From NCBI GenBank assembly GCA_019722365.1, contig JADFUC010000563.1:1-64000 (forward strand): a stretch of 64,000 nucleotides of DNA. Reading direction: 5' to 3'. Positions within the stretch are counted from its first letter, which is position 1. Each line of letters starts with the position of its first letter. The DNA is from Lithospermum erythrorhizon. Its lineage: Eukaryota; Streptophyta; Magnoliopsida; Boraginales; Boraginaceae. The position numbers and the translations under genes were made by a program. Shown piece after piece: positions 46,500 to 58,719 of this stretch. Under the pieces are notes generated by a model, which was not told where the DNA came from, searched no databases, and saw nothing but the letters and a program-made list of their open reading frames with translations.

Positions 46500-46724
46500 T
46501 TGAATTAGGAAAATCGATTTGCCCCAAAATCATTTTACATTTTTTTTAAAAAAAAATTTAATTAAGACTGGTACTAAATTAACCTATGCATTAGTCATGT
46601 GGCAGGCCGGGTGACGGAAATTTAGAGTTTAGCGAATGCTTAGTGACTAATTTGCCGTCAATTTGAAGTTGGGTGATGGAAAGGTCGTTATGAAAGTTGG
46701 GTGATAGTTCTGACCTTTAGCCGC
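46500..46724 (-). repeat. MULE right terminal inverted repeat
   Basis: Inverted partner of 41456-41690. It ends GACCTTTAGCCGC at about 46712-46724. Confidence 0.78.
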
Positions 46725-47482
46725 AGTCTAATTTTGATTATTTAATTTTCAAATAAGTCAATAATGGATCTTCACTTAAATTTTTGATATTTTAGTTAGG
46801 CAAAGTGTATTTCATTTCACGTTATACTTCGCTATAATAATTTTTGAATGCAAAATTATTTTTATATATTAATATAATATTTGTGGAAAGTGTTGTTTTC
46901 AATTAGTAAATACTCCTGCTTAATTTATTTGATTGGTTGAAAAAGATTGCACAATTTTCAAGGAGAGAGAAAAGTTGTCTGACAGTAGAAAAGGATATTA
47001 GAAAACAAAAAAACTTCAATACAAAGTTGCATTGATAAAAAGTATAATCACGTATAATGAGAATAATTTTTTTGTTAAATGATCACGTAAATAAGAAATG
47101 AAGCGTAGTGATGTAATTTTATATGCCTAACTTGAATAAATAATCAAATAATAATACGTAAGCATGATCGCTTTAATTTACATATTCGAGATCTAAATGT
47201 ATAGAAACATAATGAATAAACGAAAAAACTTATAATAAATGCAGTGTGGAAATGCCATTCAGCAATTCTTTTCAGAAACCCTAAAATAAAAATCCAAATC
47301 CATGAGCACTTGATTGGTACCTCGTTAGTCGACACCGGGAGGGTTGAATCCCTTGAGTTGCTAAGCTGGATATCAGTGGATGAAGAGAACAAATCAAATC
47401 TTGATTTGTTAAGTAAGAACAATTAGGCTCTTTCCCACGAGAAGAAGGCAATACACCTTAACGATAGGAGGGAAATATTACT
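46725..47482. other. AT-rich spacer, no gene seen
   Basis: The antiparallel open frames at 47144-47422 (minus) and 47244-47426 (plus) show no motif. No repeat partner was found in the window. Confidence 0.5.
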
Positions 47483-48958
47483 TTAACCATGATAATTCTG
47501 ATGCAGCATTTCTAACCTCGCTGTCGATGACAATGAGGTGCTCTCTACTGTCCTTGGCGGTTGGATCCATCCTTTACGAACAAATTTAGTCTCCCTTTTT
47601 TGGCTTGAAGAGGGTTTCCACTTTGTAGGAAGCCAAACTCCACAATACCTATCCACCAGGCTGCTTTGCAGGCTCAAAGTCTCGCTCCCGGAGATACTCG
47701 GTGCTTGGTCGTCATTTGAACTCACTTTATTCGGTGCATTCGTTTGGGCTTTCAAAGTAATGAATCTCTTGGTGTGATCTACAACTAATTTTCTCAATTT
47801 CTCGTCTCAATCTTCAATTTGCTCCTTTAGAAATCCATTTGGTATAAACCCTTTGTTAGGCTCCGTCCATTTGGTATCTGAAGTTTGTAATTCTCAACCT
47901 TCTTGCATCGGTCATGTCTCGTCTTCGCTGTGTCATTAAATCCTGTCATTAATAGTTGGCTCGATAACTCCGGTTAAAGGCTACAAAGTTGCTAATTTGG
48001 TCATCTTATCCGTGCCCCGGTCATCGTCCCTTTCGAGTTGAGGAGTAATTCTTTGATTACTTGAGATAGTTAAGGATACGCTTGAAAATGTTCAAAGCCT
48101 TGGCATTCTTGTTGGATTCCTTTTGGTTTTATCGGTAGCCTGTGGATTGCTTCTTGACTTCTTCCACGGTTGTTGCTCCGATTCGATGTGAGATGGTGGC
48201 TGAATGGTTTACTTGTTAACTTGGATTTGAGGGTTTGTTAAAGTTCTTACGAAGCATATTTATGAGCTTCTCCCAATCTTCATTATCGACATCTTACGAA
48301 ACTCGATCTGATACCTTTCTTTTGCAGGCTGCTTCATTGAAGATATTTCGAATGTAGCCAAATTACTTAATCAATTCATCGAGCTTCGTGGTAGTGAGTC
48401 AGAACGAGTTGTTACACTTATGAAATGAGCCTTTTTGGATAATGTTACAAGCACACTTCCTCGCCCAACTTTTCATTAACTCGTAGGTTCCACTAATGCA
48501 AATGACTGCGTTAACCGTATCCTTGATTTATTATTGTACATGGCTATAGACTCGTCGTCTTCCATCTTTTAGAGTTCGAAATCTTGTTGTTAGCTGATGA
48601 GTCTTGGCAATCCATGCGAGGTTCCTACCATGTCACGGTTTGCAAAGTATCCCCAGCTTGGAGTCTTTGCCCGCATTTTATATGTTAGTGGTTTAAACAC
48701 ATTCAAATCTACAACATTGAAGATAACATTCATGGCCTTATCATTTGCTAAAGCAAGTTCGATTCTTCAGCGGTTTCAATGCATCCTGCGAGCATTTTGT
48801 TATTACGCGAGCGTTGATAACGGTTGGCCTTGTCTACCAGTCACGTCACGACTTTCCATATCTTTTGTATCGAGACTTGAAGCGTAATCATCCTAACCTT
48901 CCAGTAGGCATAGTTGGATTCCGTCGACCATGAGATAGTCAGTTGTTGAGCCACACAC
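47483..48958 (-). pseudogene. Copia gag (UBN2-type) remnant, main part
   Basis: The minus strand reads, across frameshifts, a copia capsid protein. NYAYWKVRM is near 48915-48890. A LANDKAMN-like segment is at about 48745, LKMEDDESIAMYNNK at about 48575, DELIK/SLATFEI blocks at about 48390-48340 and DNEDWEKLINMLRKNFNK near 48285-48230. These match, in order, the copia-type gag domain (pfam UBN2-like: YWK..., LKM.DDESI, LDELIGSL..FE). The last frame (47797-47483) has no known motif. The gene is split near its N-terminus by a gypsy LTR at 48959, and the proposed first codons lie at 59952-59929. No pol or matching LTR was found. The lineage may be Sirevirus-like, but I am not sure. Confidence 0.75.
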
Positions 48959-49989
48959 TGTAATAATCCGTTTCGTATGCGTTATTATAATATTATTTGG
49001 GGGTAAATTTGAGTTTATGTTGGTGCATTATTCTTGAGATGAGAAACTAAACCGAAAATCAAATGACATTGCACTAATCTAGAAATATATCTCATGAATC
49101 TCCAGCTTAACCGTTTAAATGGAGTATCAGGCTCACCCGAAACTCATAACTCGCCTTTCCCGAGGGGCGAAGCCTTTGACTTCTCCCCGCAGTTTTTTTC
49201 AATTTTCTTGGTGGAATCTTTGTTACAACTTCGCTCCGTAATCTTGTTCTTCAACTCTTAATTATCCCCAGGTATGTTTTTTTAACCTTAAATCAAACTA
49301 GTTTGGTTTATAGTTGACTATTTATGATGTTTGACTTTTGTTGACTTTTTTTGGTTGGGGTTTTAAAACATAATGCTAGGAATGTTACATCTAAGCTTGG
49401 ATATTGTATGAGTAAAAGTGGTTATGATTGATTTAGTGGTTGAAATGTGTGGAAGTTTATAGTTGACTTTTCGAATCAAATTTAGTTACAAAAGTATGTT
49501 AATGGACTTTGTTAGACATGTTTTGAAGTTTGAGTTGTGACTTTTATTGTGGTTAGTGGAGATTGTGTTAAGATTAGTTGGGTAAAGTGAGTAGTATTTT
49601 TTTGGGTATTTTGGAATTTAGGTGGTTAATGATGGATATATTGGTTTTAGAAAAATCAATTTGGGTTGAATAGAAGTTGTTTAAAGTGTTAGTGTTTGGA
49701 GGGAGTGATGGCCGATTGGGTTGGGAAATGTGATGCTTTCCGAATTTTGTCGTTTATTAGCCGGTTTAACTAAGCATAGTAATCTTTAACCTTAAGTTAT
49801 AATTGGTAACTAAAACGGTTTGTTAAGTTGGATGGATAACTAAATAGAGTTATTAATATGGTAGTAAGTAGTAATTATATCTACCGAGTGTTTTTGATTG
49901 GGCGTTGGCGTGGGAAGAACACGTTGACTAATAGGCGTAGTTTCATTGGCGGCCCAAGGTAGTATTTATGGGTGTTGGAACTACTTCTT

Positions 49990-52301
49990 GTTAGCCCATA
50001 TGGCGTCCTTAGAGGGGGGTGAATAAGGACTAAGAGGTGGATTGACCGCTTTTAAAACTATCTGAGCTTTAATTCGAGTTTCGCTGATTAATCTGACTTT
50101 GGCAATTTGTAAAACAAATGCGGAATAGACTAAAGTAGTATTAGCCCTCGAATAATGCTAGATAGATGAAACGATCTAGTAATCGTATGTGCAATAAAAC
50201 ATCAAAACTTCATTTGATCGATATTAACATTAAGCTCGTTAAATGCGTATCACGATTAAATTAAAATTCATGGTACATTGATCAATCTGTAATCCCGATG
50301 GCGTACATGATTCAATACATGAATATACTAGGTGAGTTTAAGATATTCTTGATACTTGAAGTTTAATTATGATTTGATCGGTGCGAATATAACAATTAAG
50401 TTATTAATCAATCAAACTATCCTAATCATGAATATTGAATTAAGATCGGCTTATAGAGATATTCTTGGCTCGATTAAACTTGACATATCAATTTAACGAT
50501 AATTCAATTATATGCCGGCATATTCAATAGCGTATAAACTAGCATATGTCGAGATCCTAGCGATTCCTAGCGTATATATAATATGTGCGATAAAGTAAAT
50601 GAAGTAGGGATAGAAGATGCAGGCTGAGCACGGTGTTTTCCGGATTGTATCTACGTCCCGACCCAGGCTCTACGCGCCCAGGCTTTAAACAGAATCCACT
50701 AGATGAAACTAGCGAATGTTGGTGAAGCCCGAACCAACAACTCTTAGCTCAAAAGTAACTTCTGGATTAATCGCATTAAGAACCCGATGAATCGCTTCAG
50801 GATTTCAACTCCTAACTCCTCGTTAGGAACTGACCTCGACTCGGGATTTGTCTCTTGTTTCCTGGCTGTCGTTAGTACACGGCTAAGAACCGAGACACAC
50901 ACCTAGGATTTCAACCCCAATCGAGTCGAATCTGACTCCTACCTCGAGCAACTACATGTCTTATTCTTGGCTTATTAGCCTCAACGCTATGGCAATCTAC
51001 TCGTTCACAGCTTGGAAGTAAGCCTCACTTGACGCCTCGGACCTGAGCCTACAGTATGAAGAGCAAATCCCTAGCAATGGGACTTGTCTAACATAGAATA
51101 GAGATTCTTGTTTATCCCAATCTAAATGCTCCTGATGAGCTACAATAGGATTACAATTTTGGCACAATTTATAACTCCTTCGTTGAGTAGATATCACGAT
51201 TGAAGCTTGTTCGGCTCGCTTGTTGAGTAGATAAGACTTTGAAGCTCTTGAACTCCCCGTTTGAGCATTTAAATCAAACACCTTGAATGCTCTTTGGTTT
51301 CCCATTTTCATTTCAAAGTTTAAACATGAAACCAAAGCTGTTCTCTTTGATAAATCGCAATTAAAAGCTGTGTGTTTGAGAGATTTGGTGTTTAAAGATG
51401 AGAAATGAGTATAAAACATTTAAATTGTTTGGGAAAAGTTGGAAGAGTTTAGGATTTGGTATTTAAAGGGAATTGAGAAAATGGAGTTAAAGCAGGACAA
51501 AAACGGCTAGTTTTTGACACCCATCGAGACACAAATAGGCAGGTGATAGATGGGGTCTAAGCAGGAAAAAACAGCAAAAAACGCTTCGGATCATGAGGAC
51601 CTCGTCGAGGGTCCCACAGATCTCGATTGAATCTCGATAAACTTAGAATTTTGCGAAACTTAAAATCGCATTTCATGATTTATAACCGATTTAGGCGATT
51701 CAAAAGCGTTGGAAAGCTCTTTTCGAACACTTTAATAAAATGAATTGAGCCCAGTTTTATACACATTAAGATTTTCAAATATTTTCTTTTGACAAGCATT
51801 CTTAAAAATATTGAAGCTTGGTTAAAATCTTAGTCAAATGATTTGAAAATATCTCCCAAAATAAGAACTTCAATCGAAGATCGAGGAAGAAAGTAAAAGT
51901 AAAGATTCGAAACCTGCTTTTACCTAATCTTTGAAACTGCGTCCAAGACTCGTCTCTTCCGATCTTGATTCTTCGTGAGCTTTTTCTTCTTTCGCTTTCA
52001 TGACCGGTGGAATTGAGCGATTTTCTTCTTCATCGTCATTCTTCACTTTGAAGCTTTGTATAGTTGATTCTTATCTCGCGTACTCGTATTTTGGCATTGC
52101 AAAATCACCTTGAAGCTCGTGACATTTCTTCGTTGTCTTGATGCCTTGATATTGTGCTTGTTTGATATCAATGTCAACTTTCGTCCGACAAGCACCTTTC
52201 TAACATACCTGAATTAAATCACTTAGCACATATGTTAGATAGTAAATCGATGTTTAAAAATTAAATCATTAAAACAAGGTGTACGGACTCGTAGTCAACC
52301 A
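49990..52301 (-). repeat. LARD-like element, left (3') LTR
   Basis: Direct repeat of 56452-58719. The shared order is TATGGCGTCCTT, GGGGTGAATAAGGACTAAGAGG, a GATCTAGTAAT-type block, CCCGACCCAGGCTC, CTCCTCGTTAGGAACTGA, TTGAGTAGATAAGACTTTGAAG and CAAAAACGGCTAGTTTTTGACA. The open frame at 50997-51419 (minus) is echoed, broken, at 57507-57749. That shows it is LTR sequence and not a gene. Confidence 0.88.
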
Positions 52302-52326
52302 AACTCTCCCCACTTTTGATGATGAC
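52302..52326 (-). promoter_or_regulatory. Polypurine tract of the LARD-like element
   Basis: Plus-strand AACTCTCCCCACTTTTGATG reads CATCAAAAGTGGGGAGAGTT on the minus strand. A TCATCATCAAAAxGGGGGAGA sequence of this kind precedes the 3' LTR in many plant copia elements. It would prime plus-strand DNA synthesis. Confidence 0.7.
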
Positions 52327-55300
52327 AAAACATTGATGCCAACAACATGTCCGCCAACTAATATAAAGGTTAAGTACAAGGACATGGTTTGCTTCCTATA
52401 CTCGCATGCTAGATAAAATAAAATATTTAAGCGTACTAGCGTGGCATATTTCATGGCATCAAACATTCTCCTTTTTGAATCGTGAGTGCGTACTAACTTG
52501 ATGGATGCCGTATAACGTGTCTCGTTAGAAAAATTAAGCGATAGACATGGTTAAAGAGAGAGAAAACTCATGTTAAAAGCGTATAAACATGTAAACACGT
52601 TAACATGGTTTCATACACAAACAAAAGATATACAATGGGCATGTGCAAATTAATATGCATTTATAATCACTTTCGTAGTTGAACCAAAAAGATGCAAAAA
52701 TTTGAACAAGTGTCGAACATATGTCATCTAAAAATAAATTTATGAACATTGACATATGATAAAATATTACTTCAATTCATTATCAAAAGTTTAAAAACTC
52801 GAAAGAGAATAAGTAAAGGATGGAGTCCCTCGAAGCAAAGTTATCATCGGGAAAAAAAGACAATCATGAGTTTATTAATTAGGTCCTCGAACAAAAAGTT
52901 CTCTTAGGAATGAAGCAAGAGAAGCTGAAATGCAATATCACCTTGAACAGAAGGTCCACCGATCTGGTTTAATTGGGTAACCATTTAGGAACAAGATGAT
53001 ATGTACGGTGTGTATTATACCATTTTAAGAGCGAAAACATTTAAAATCATATGACATGCATACCTGTGAAAGTGGTTTTAACAAAACTTAAAGAAAAGTG
53101 AAAATGAGAAGTAAATGGTTTTGTTAAAAGCAAGTTGGACTAATAATCAGTGTCTCAAGGATAAGCGATTTGGACACATTGGGCCAACTTTAATGAATTA
53201 CTCACCACATCAGTAAGTGGGAACTACTTTCTGATAGAAAGTTTACATATACCATTAAAGGGATAATCTGGGAGCAAATCTGAAATACTTTAAATACTCA
53301 AAGTTTAAGAAAAGTTTAAAGAAGCATATCTTGAAGCGGAAGAGTTAATATTTTCAAATCCTTTCGATTATATAAAAGCGATATTGAGCGTGTTTGAAAA
53401 GTACCAAACCCGAAAGATAAGTACAAGTGGAAAAAAAAAAAATTTAAATCATGAAAAACAATCCCACTTAATCTTGTGCGAGCCAGTAAGAAAACATAAA
53501 ACCTGTGAAAACCATTATTGGCTGGAAGCAGCGTGTAAATCCGAAATAATTTAAACAACATATACAACGGATAATAGAAAGAATTTTAAAAAATCTGATA
53601 GGCATATGCACATTTAAACCTTTTGCGCATTCTCCCTTAAAACAAAATGTTTTCTAAAAATTTATACTGACCATCTTGAAAAGATCAAGAATGCTCAAGG
53701 TTGAAATAGCTTTTCTGACGGAAGCAGTGGAAAAGTTTTTAGCATGAAAAGGACCACTCCACGTTTCTTGTCAAACCAATCGAACAATAATAAGAGTATA
53801 GAAAAACATGATTGACAAGATAAGTTCGAGGATTATGAAGATTAAAAATTAAAGCATCAATTTGTAGCCTTTTACATTAGTGGCACAATATAAAGCTAGG
53901 CATACTGATACAAAATTTCTTCATAACCAAGAATGAATATCTCCGTTATTTGAAAAGCGTTTTCTTGGAGAAGTAACTACTTAAAGAGTTTTAAAAAGGT
54001 TTTATAATCGTGCTTTAACTTGAAAACTAGCGTATACTTATGGTCAGCAAAATGTGTATCGAGGAATCCACGTATAGGTTAGGGAGACATTCAAAGTGCT
54101 TTGAGTGCAGAGCTCCTTGAGAGAACTGTTAAATATTTTAAATAAGCTAAAGAACATAGCTCCCCACCATTAATACATATAAATAATTCAAAACATTCAA
54201 TCTTCATGTTGACTGAACATGCATAACTTTGAATTTCAAGAATGTAGTCATGCGGAGAGGGAATACCCAAAATATACTCAAGTTCAAAAGAAAAAGTATG
54301 AAGCATATTTTAACTTGGGTGAAAAGCAAGAACATGTAACGCTCTACCGAGAAGCATTTAAAATCCTGAAACGCGCATAATGGGGCTGGAACTCCCCGAG
54401 CCCAATATATGTTCAATAAGGAAAAGTGAAGAAAATCAATAAAGTACATTTTCCATATTGCATGATGCTCATACAAGACATAAGAATAAGTGCGGCGTAT
54501 ATGTCGTGTAAGAGATACCTAAGGAAAACATAAACAAACATATTTTGAAATCCCTTTTTTCAAAGCATTAACATTTAGAGAGGATAAAGAACAAGGAAAA
54601 CATTTTAAAAATCAAACTTTTAAAGTATGATGCAATCGAGTTCATATGCCATCCATTTAAAAAGAAAATACAAATTAAAAGCGAAAAGGGATAATACTGA
54701 TCACGCTGATAAACCTCATAAGCAATAATCATTCAAGTTCAAGTAGGTTTATCAAAAGACTCGTTTAAATATATATGTGCAGAAGATAAGCCAAGTGTGT
54801 TTAAACAAGAGTATATTAAGTTTAAGATTTATAAAAGCAACGAATAACGAATTGTCCCAATCAACTGACTATTTGAAAAATGACTAAGTCGTTCTTGAAG
54901 TCAAATAATACCGAAGTTAGCACATGAACAATTTATGTCACAAATTGCATCGAGCCATCTACTGACACATAACATTCGAGAGAAGATCATCAGAACAACA
55001 ACTAAGCGCTATACCACAAAGTATCAGGAGCCTTATTAATATTAGTAAAAAAAATTAGAAAGAAATCACCCGATTGCATTTTTCTTTTGGCCATTCGTTG
55101 TTTAGTCCATGTCGAAGATAATTCGTGGCTCAAATGCTTGAGTTTATCTCCGGGCTTTTCACGATTTGAGTCTCGTCGTCAGCCATCTCCTTTTCATAGT
55201 CCGTCGTAGACTGCATTTAAGCACCAGAGCTGAAGTATGGGTATCGATTCTTTGGATCGCTTTTGGATTAGTGATGGCGTCGCAGGTGGAGCCACTATTC

Positions 55301-56451
55301 GATCCCAATCACATATAAACCCCCAAGTTTATGAAATATGTTTTATACACATAAAAACATAACAATTCATTTCATTCATGATGAAGTCATTTAAGAATAT
55401 CAATTTAAGTGATTCATGCCTTAATTTAGGAATAATGCAATTTAACATAATGTGTGAATGACTCGGGGAATAGGCATATCAAAACATCAGACTCGATTAG
55501 ATATTACAATCGACACATGGAATCTTGATTTTCACATTTAGGCACATTGCTCGTTTTCGTATGACATGTAGCATTTTAAATTATGAGCATGCATTAAAAG
55601 CTAAACAAATCGACAATATGTCAATCCAAGAGGTAGACAAAGATTCAAAATATATTAACATATATAAATTTAAGATTCAATTTCTTGAATAGCCTTTTTA
55701 ATTGAGTTTTTAAGTGTTTTTACCCACATGTCGGTTATTAGGTACAATAAGCATAATGTAAAGAAGAAAACATTTCAATCATTTTGAAACAACAGCGTTC
55801 TTTCTAACCAATTAAATACAGCCTTTCGATAATCAAGTTAACTCGCGCGTATGTTCATAGTTTGCATCAAAGTCATGTCATATAAAAAAAAATAGACAAT
55901 CGATTCATAAAGTACATGAATTAACAAATTTAAGCGGCCATGAGCACAAGAACATATAACTCTTAAAATAACTTGACGATTTAAATATACCAACTTTGAA
56001 GCTCATCTTTGGCCATCAATCCAGTGGTGTGATAAATAATAATTCCTTGATCATTCTAGTCGCATCATGACCATCATTTACTGACTAGCGTTAATCAACT
56101 TAGCTTGTGGTACCCCGATTCTTTTTTGGGTCGTTGGGGTTAATGTTTGAGTCCTAAAAATATAATTTTGGTTCAATCACAATTTAGAACTTCGAGGGCG
56201 TAAGAAATGTCCATTTCCAACAGCGGCCGAAACATATAAATCAGAATTCGCGTGTGTGGGTGTGAATTGTCATCACGTAATAAGCATATGAAGCATGCTC
56301 GAACATGTAGCATGTCGCGTCGGCGCAAAACGTGATTCTGCGTCAAATTAAAACATATAATCATGTTAGGCAATTAATGCATTTGAAGTGGTCATATCTT
56401 TGGAGCATTTCTACGGTTATTGGGCTGATGTAGAGACCGGCTGTGCGACTT
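52327..56451 (-). other. LARD-like interior, no pol recognised
   Basis: AT-rich, with only short frames. A minus frame at 52466-52269 contains GGHVVGINVLSSSKVGRVW next to the polypurine tract. Around 55300-55080 the minus strand looks more codon-like (a DYEKEMADDETQIVKS-type run) but matches no motif I know; it could be a gag relic. A primer-binding site should lie just left of 56452. TTGGGCTGATGTAGAG there is only a rough tRNA-Met match. I found no YVDD, integrase or RNase H motif. Confidence 0.6.
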
Positions 56452-58719
56452 TGTTAGCCTATATGGCGTCCTTGGGGGGTGAATAAGGACTAAGAGGTGG
56501 ATTGACGGCTTTTAGAGCTTATACAAAACTTTAATTCGAGTTTCACTAGTTAATACAAAAGCTTTAGCGATTTGTAAAACCAAATGCGGAATAAATTAAG
56601 TAGTAATGCGCCTCGAATAAAGATGCTAGATAAAAGATGAAACAAATAAAATGATCTAGTAATGCGTGTAACCAATAAAACATCAAACTCATTTTGATCG
56701 ATATTAACAATGGCTCGTTATGCGATTAAATTAAGATTGTTGTCCAATCTGTAAATCTATTAAGCGTACTTGATTCAATACATAGATATTTAAGATATTG
56801 ATAGCGAGGATTTAATTATGATTTGATGGAATGCGAATATAACAGAAATTAAGTTCATTAATCGGAAATCGAGCTATCCTAATCATGAATATTGAATTAA
56901 AATCAACATTCTATTTTAGCTCGATTAAACTTGACATATCAATTTAACACAATAATTCAATTATATGCGGCGTATTCAATAAGCGTATATTAGCGTATAA
57001 TCGAATCCTAGCGATTAACATATATATAATATGCGATAAAGTAAAAAGTAGGGATAGAAGATCTGTGAGCTAAAATATGGTGTTTCACGAGGATTCATTA
57101 ATCACCATCCCGACCCAGAGGCTCTGTAGGCTTTAAGCAGAATCCTTTAGATGGCGACTTACTTGAATGTTGGTGAAGCCCGAACCAACTCTGACTCTTG
57201 TTTCGTAAGCTTACCAGATTCAATACGCACAAGAACCCGATGAATCGCTAAGGATTTCAACTCCTAACTCCTCGTTAGGAACTGAGCCTCAGCTGAGGAT
57301 TTAAATATAGCTCTGTTCATCGTTAATTTTACCCTTTAGAACAGACAGGATTTCAGCCCAATCAGGCGGAATCTGACTCATACACCTCGGCGCTCACATG
57401 TCGCATTGCTTGAGCAGCCTCGGCTTACTATGGCAATCTACTCGATTCACAGCAGGTAAGCCTCACTGACGCCTCGGACCGCCAGGCTTCTGGTATGAAG
57501 AACAAATCACAACTTAATGGAATGTCTCTTTATAGAATAGGGAATTCTTGTTTTATCTGATAAATGCTCGCCGATGAAGGCTGATAGGATTCTGATTTTG
57601 GCCTGATTTAACTCCTTCGTTGGAGTAGATAATACATTGAAGCTTGTTGACTCTTTATTGAGTAGATAAGACTTTGAAGCTCTTGAACTCCCGTTTGAGC
57701 GTTCGTGAGCGCCTTGAATGCTCTTTGGATTTCCGATTTCTCGTTTCAAAGTTCGCGCTATGAGCCAGGCACAACTCTCTTTGATAAATCACAGTCAGCT
57801 AAATGTGTTTGAGAGATTTGGTGTTTTAAAGATGAGAAATGAGTATAAAAACATTTAAATTGTTTGGGAAAAGTTGGGGAAAGTTTGGAAGATTTGGTAT
57901 TGGTGAAAATGGAGTTAAAACGGACCAAAAACGGCTAGTTTTTGACACTTGTGAACACAATGAGCGCAGGTGCAGTAGGGTCCCCAAGCGAAAAAACAGC
58001 AAAAAAGCGCTTGGATCATGAAGGCCTCATGAGACCCCACAGTCTGGTCAGATCTCGATGAAACTTCTTGAGAAACTTAAAATCGCGTTTCCCGTGCCGT
58101 TATAGCTCCGATTTAGAGCGATTCAAAAGCGTTGGAAAGCTCTTTTTGAAACCCTTTAATAAAATGAACAAACCCCAGTTTATACATTAAGATTTTTAAA
58201 ATATTTTCTTTTGACAAGCATTCTTAAAATATTGAAAGCGGTTAAGATACTTAAATGAAAATGATTTGAAAAATATCTCCCAAATAAGAACTTGATAAAG
58301 ATCCAAAGGAAAGAAAGTAAAGTAAGATTCAAGCCATAACTTTTACCTAATCTTTGGCTTGCGTCAAGGGCTTTCGTCTCTTCCGATCTTGATTAATAAA
58401 TGAACTTCTTCTTGGTCGCTTTCATGATATTAGGTAAATTGACATTTTCTTAAATAAAATCATTAACTTTCACTTTGAAGCTTTGTATGGTTGATTCTTA
58501 TCTCACCGTACTCATATTTTGGCATTGCAAAATCACCTTGAAGCTTCATGACATTTCTTCGTTGTCTTGATGCGCTGATGTCTTTGTTTGATATCGATGT
58601 CAACAGATCCCGACAAGCGCCTTTAACATACACATGATTAAATCACTTAGCGCGTATATTTAGATGGTAAGTGTTTAAGTCATCGTTAAAACAAGGTATG
58701 GACCCTTTCGTAGTCCAAT
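56452..58719 (-). repeat. LARD-like element, right (5') LTR
   Basis: Direct repeat of 49990-52301, with many 1-5 base indels between otherwise identical blocks. It would be the promoter-bearing LTR for leftward transcription. Open frames at 57507-57749 and 57839-58021 are incidental. Confidence 0.88.

Larger units (their letters stand above)
41456..46724 (+). mobile_element. Mutator-like element (MULE) with long TIRs
   Basis: The ends are inverted repeats of each other. The left begins GGGCTAAAG and the right, reversed, begins CGGCTAAAG. They share ACTTTCAT, a GCAAATTAGTC-like block, and CGCTAAACTCTAAATTTCCGT as an exact block in opposite orientations (about 41569-41589 and 46617-46637). Between them lies a broken MURA-type transposase reading rightward. 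A clean 9-bp target duplication is not visible. Confidence 0.82.
49990..58719 (-). mobile_element. LARD-like non-autonomous LTR element
   Basis: Direct repeats of 2312 bp (49990-52301) and 2268 bp (56452-58719) flank 4150 bp with no recognisable gag or pol on either strand. Both repeats start TGTTAGCC and end GTAGTC(C)AACCA-like. A purine-rich tract lies inside the left repeat on the minus strand (see 52302-52326), which sets the orientation as minus. Flanks ACTTCT and ACTCT look like a target-site duplication, and the flanking gypsy LTR is continuous when the element is removed. Large LTRs plus a gene-free interior fit a LARD, presumably mobilised by an autonomous partner elsewhere. Confidence 0.82.

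Noticed and set aside
50997..51419. 140-codon minus frame
   Set aside because: It falls in the LARD LTR. The second LTR copy (57507-57749) breaks the frame, so it is not a conserved protein.
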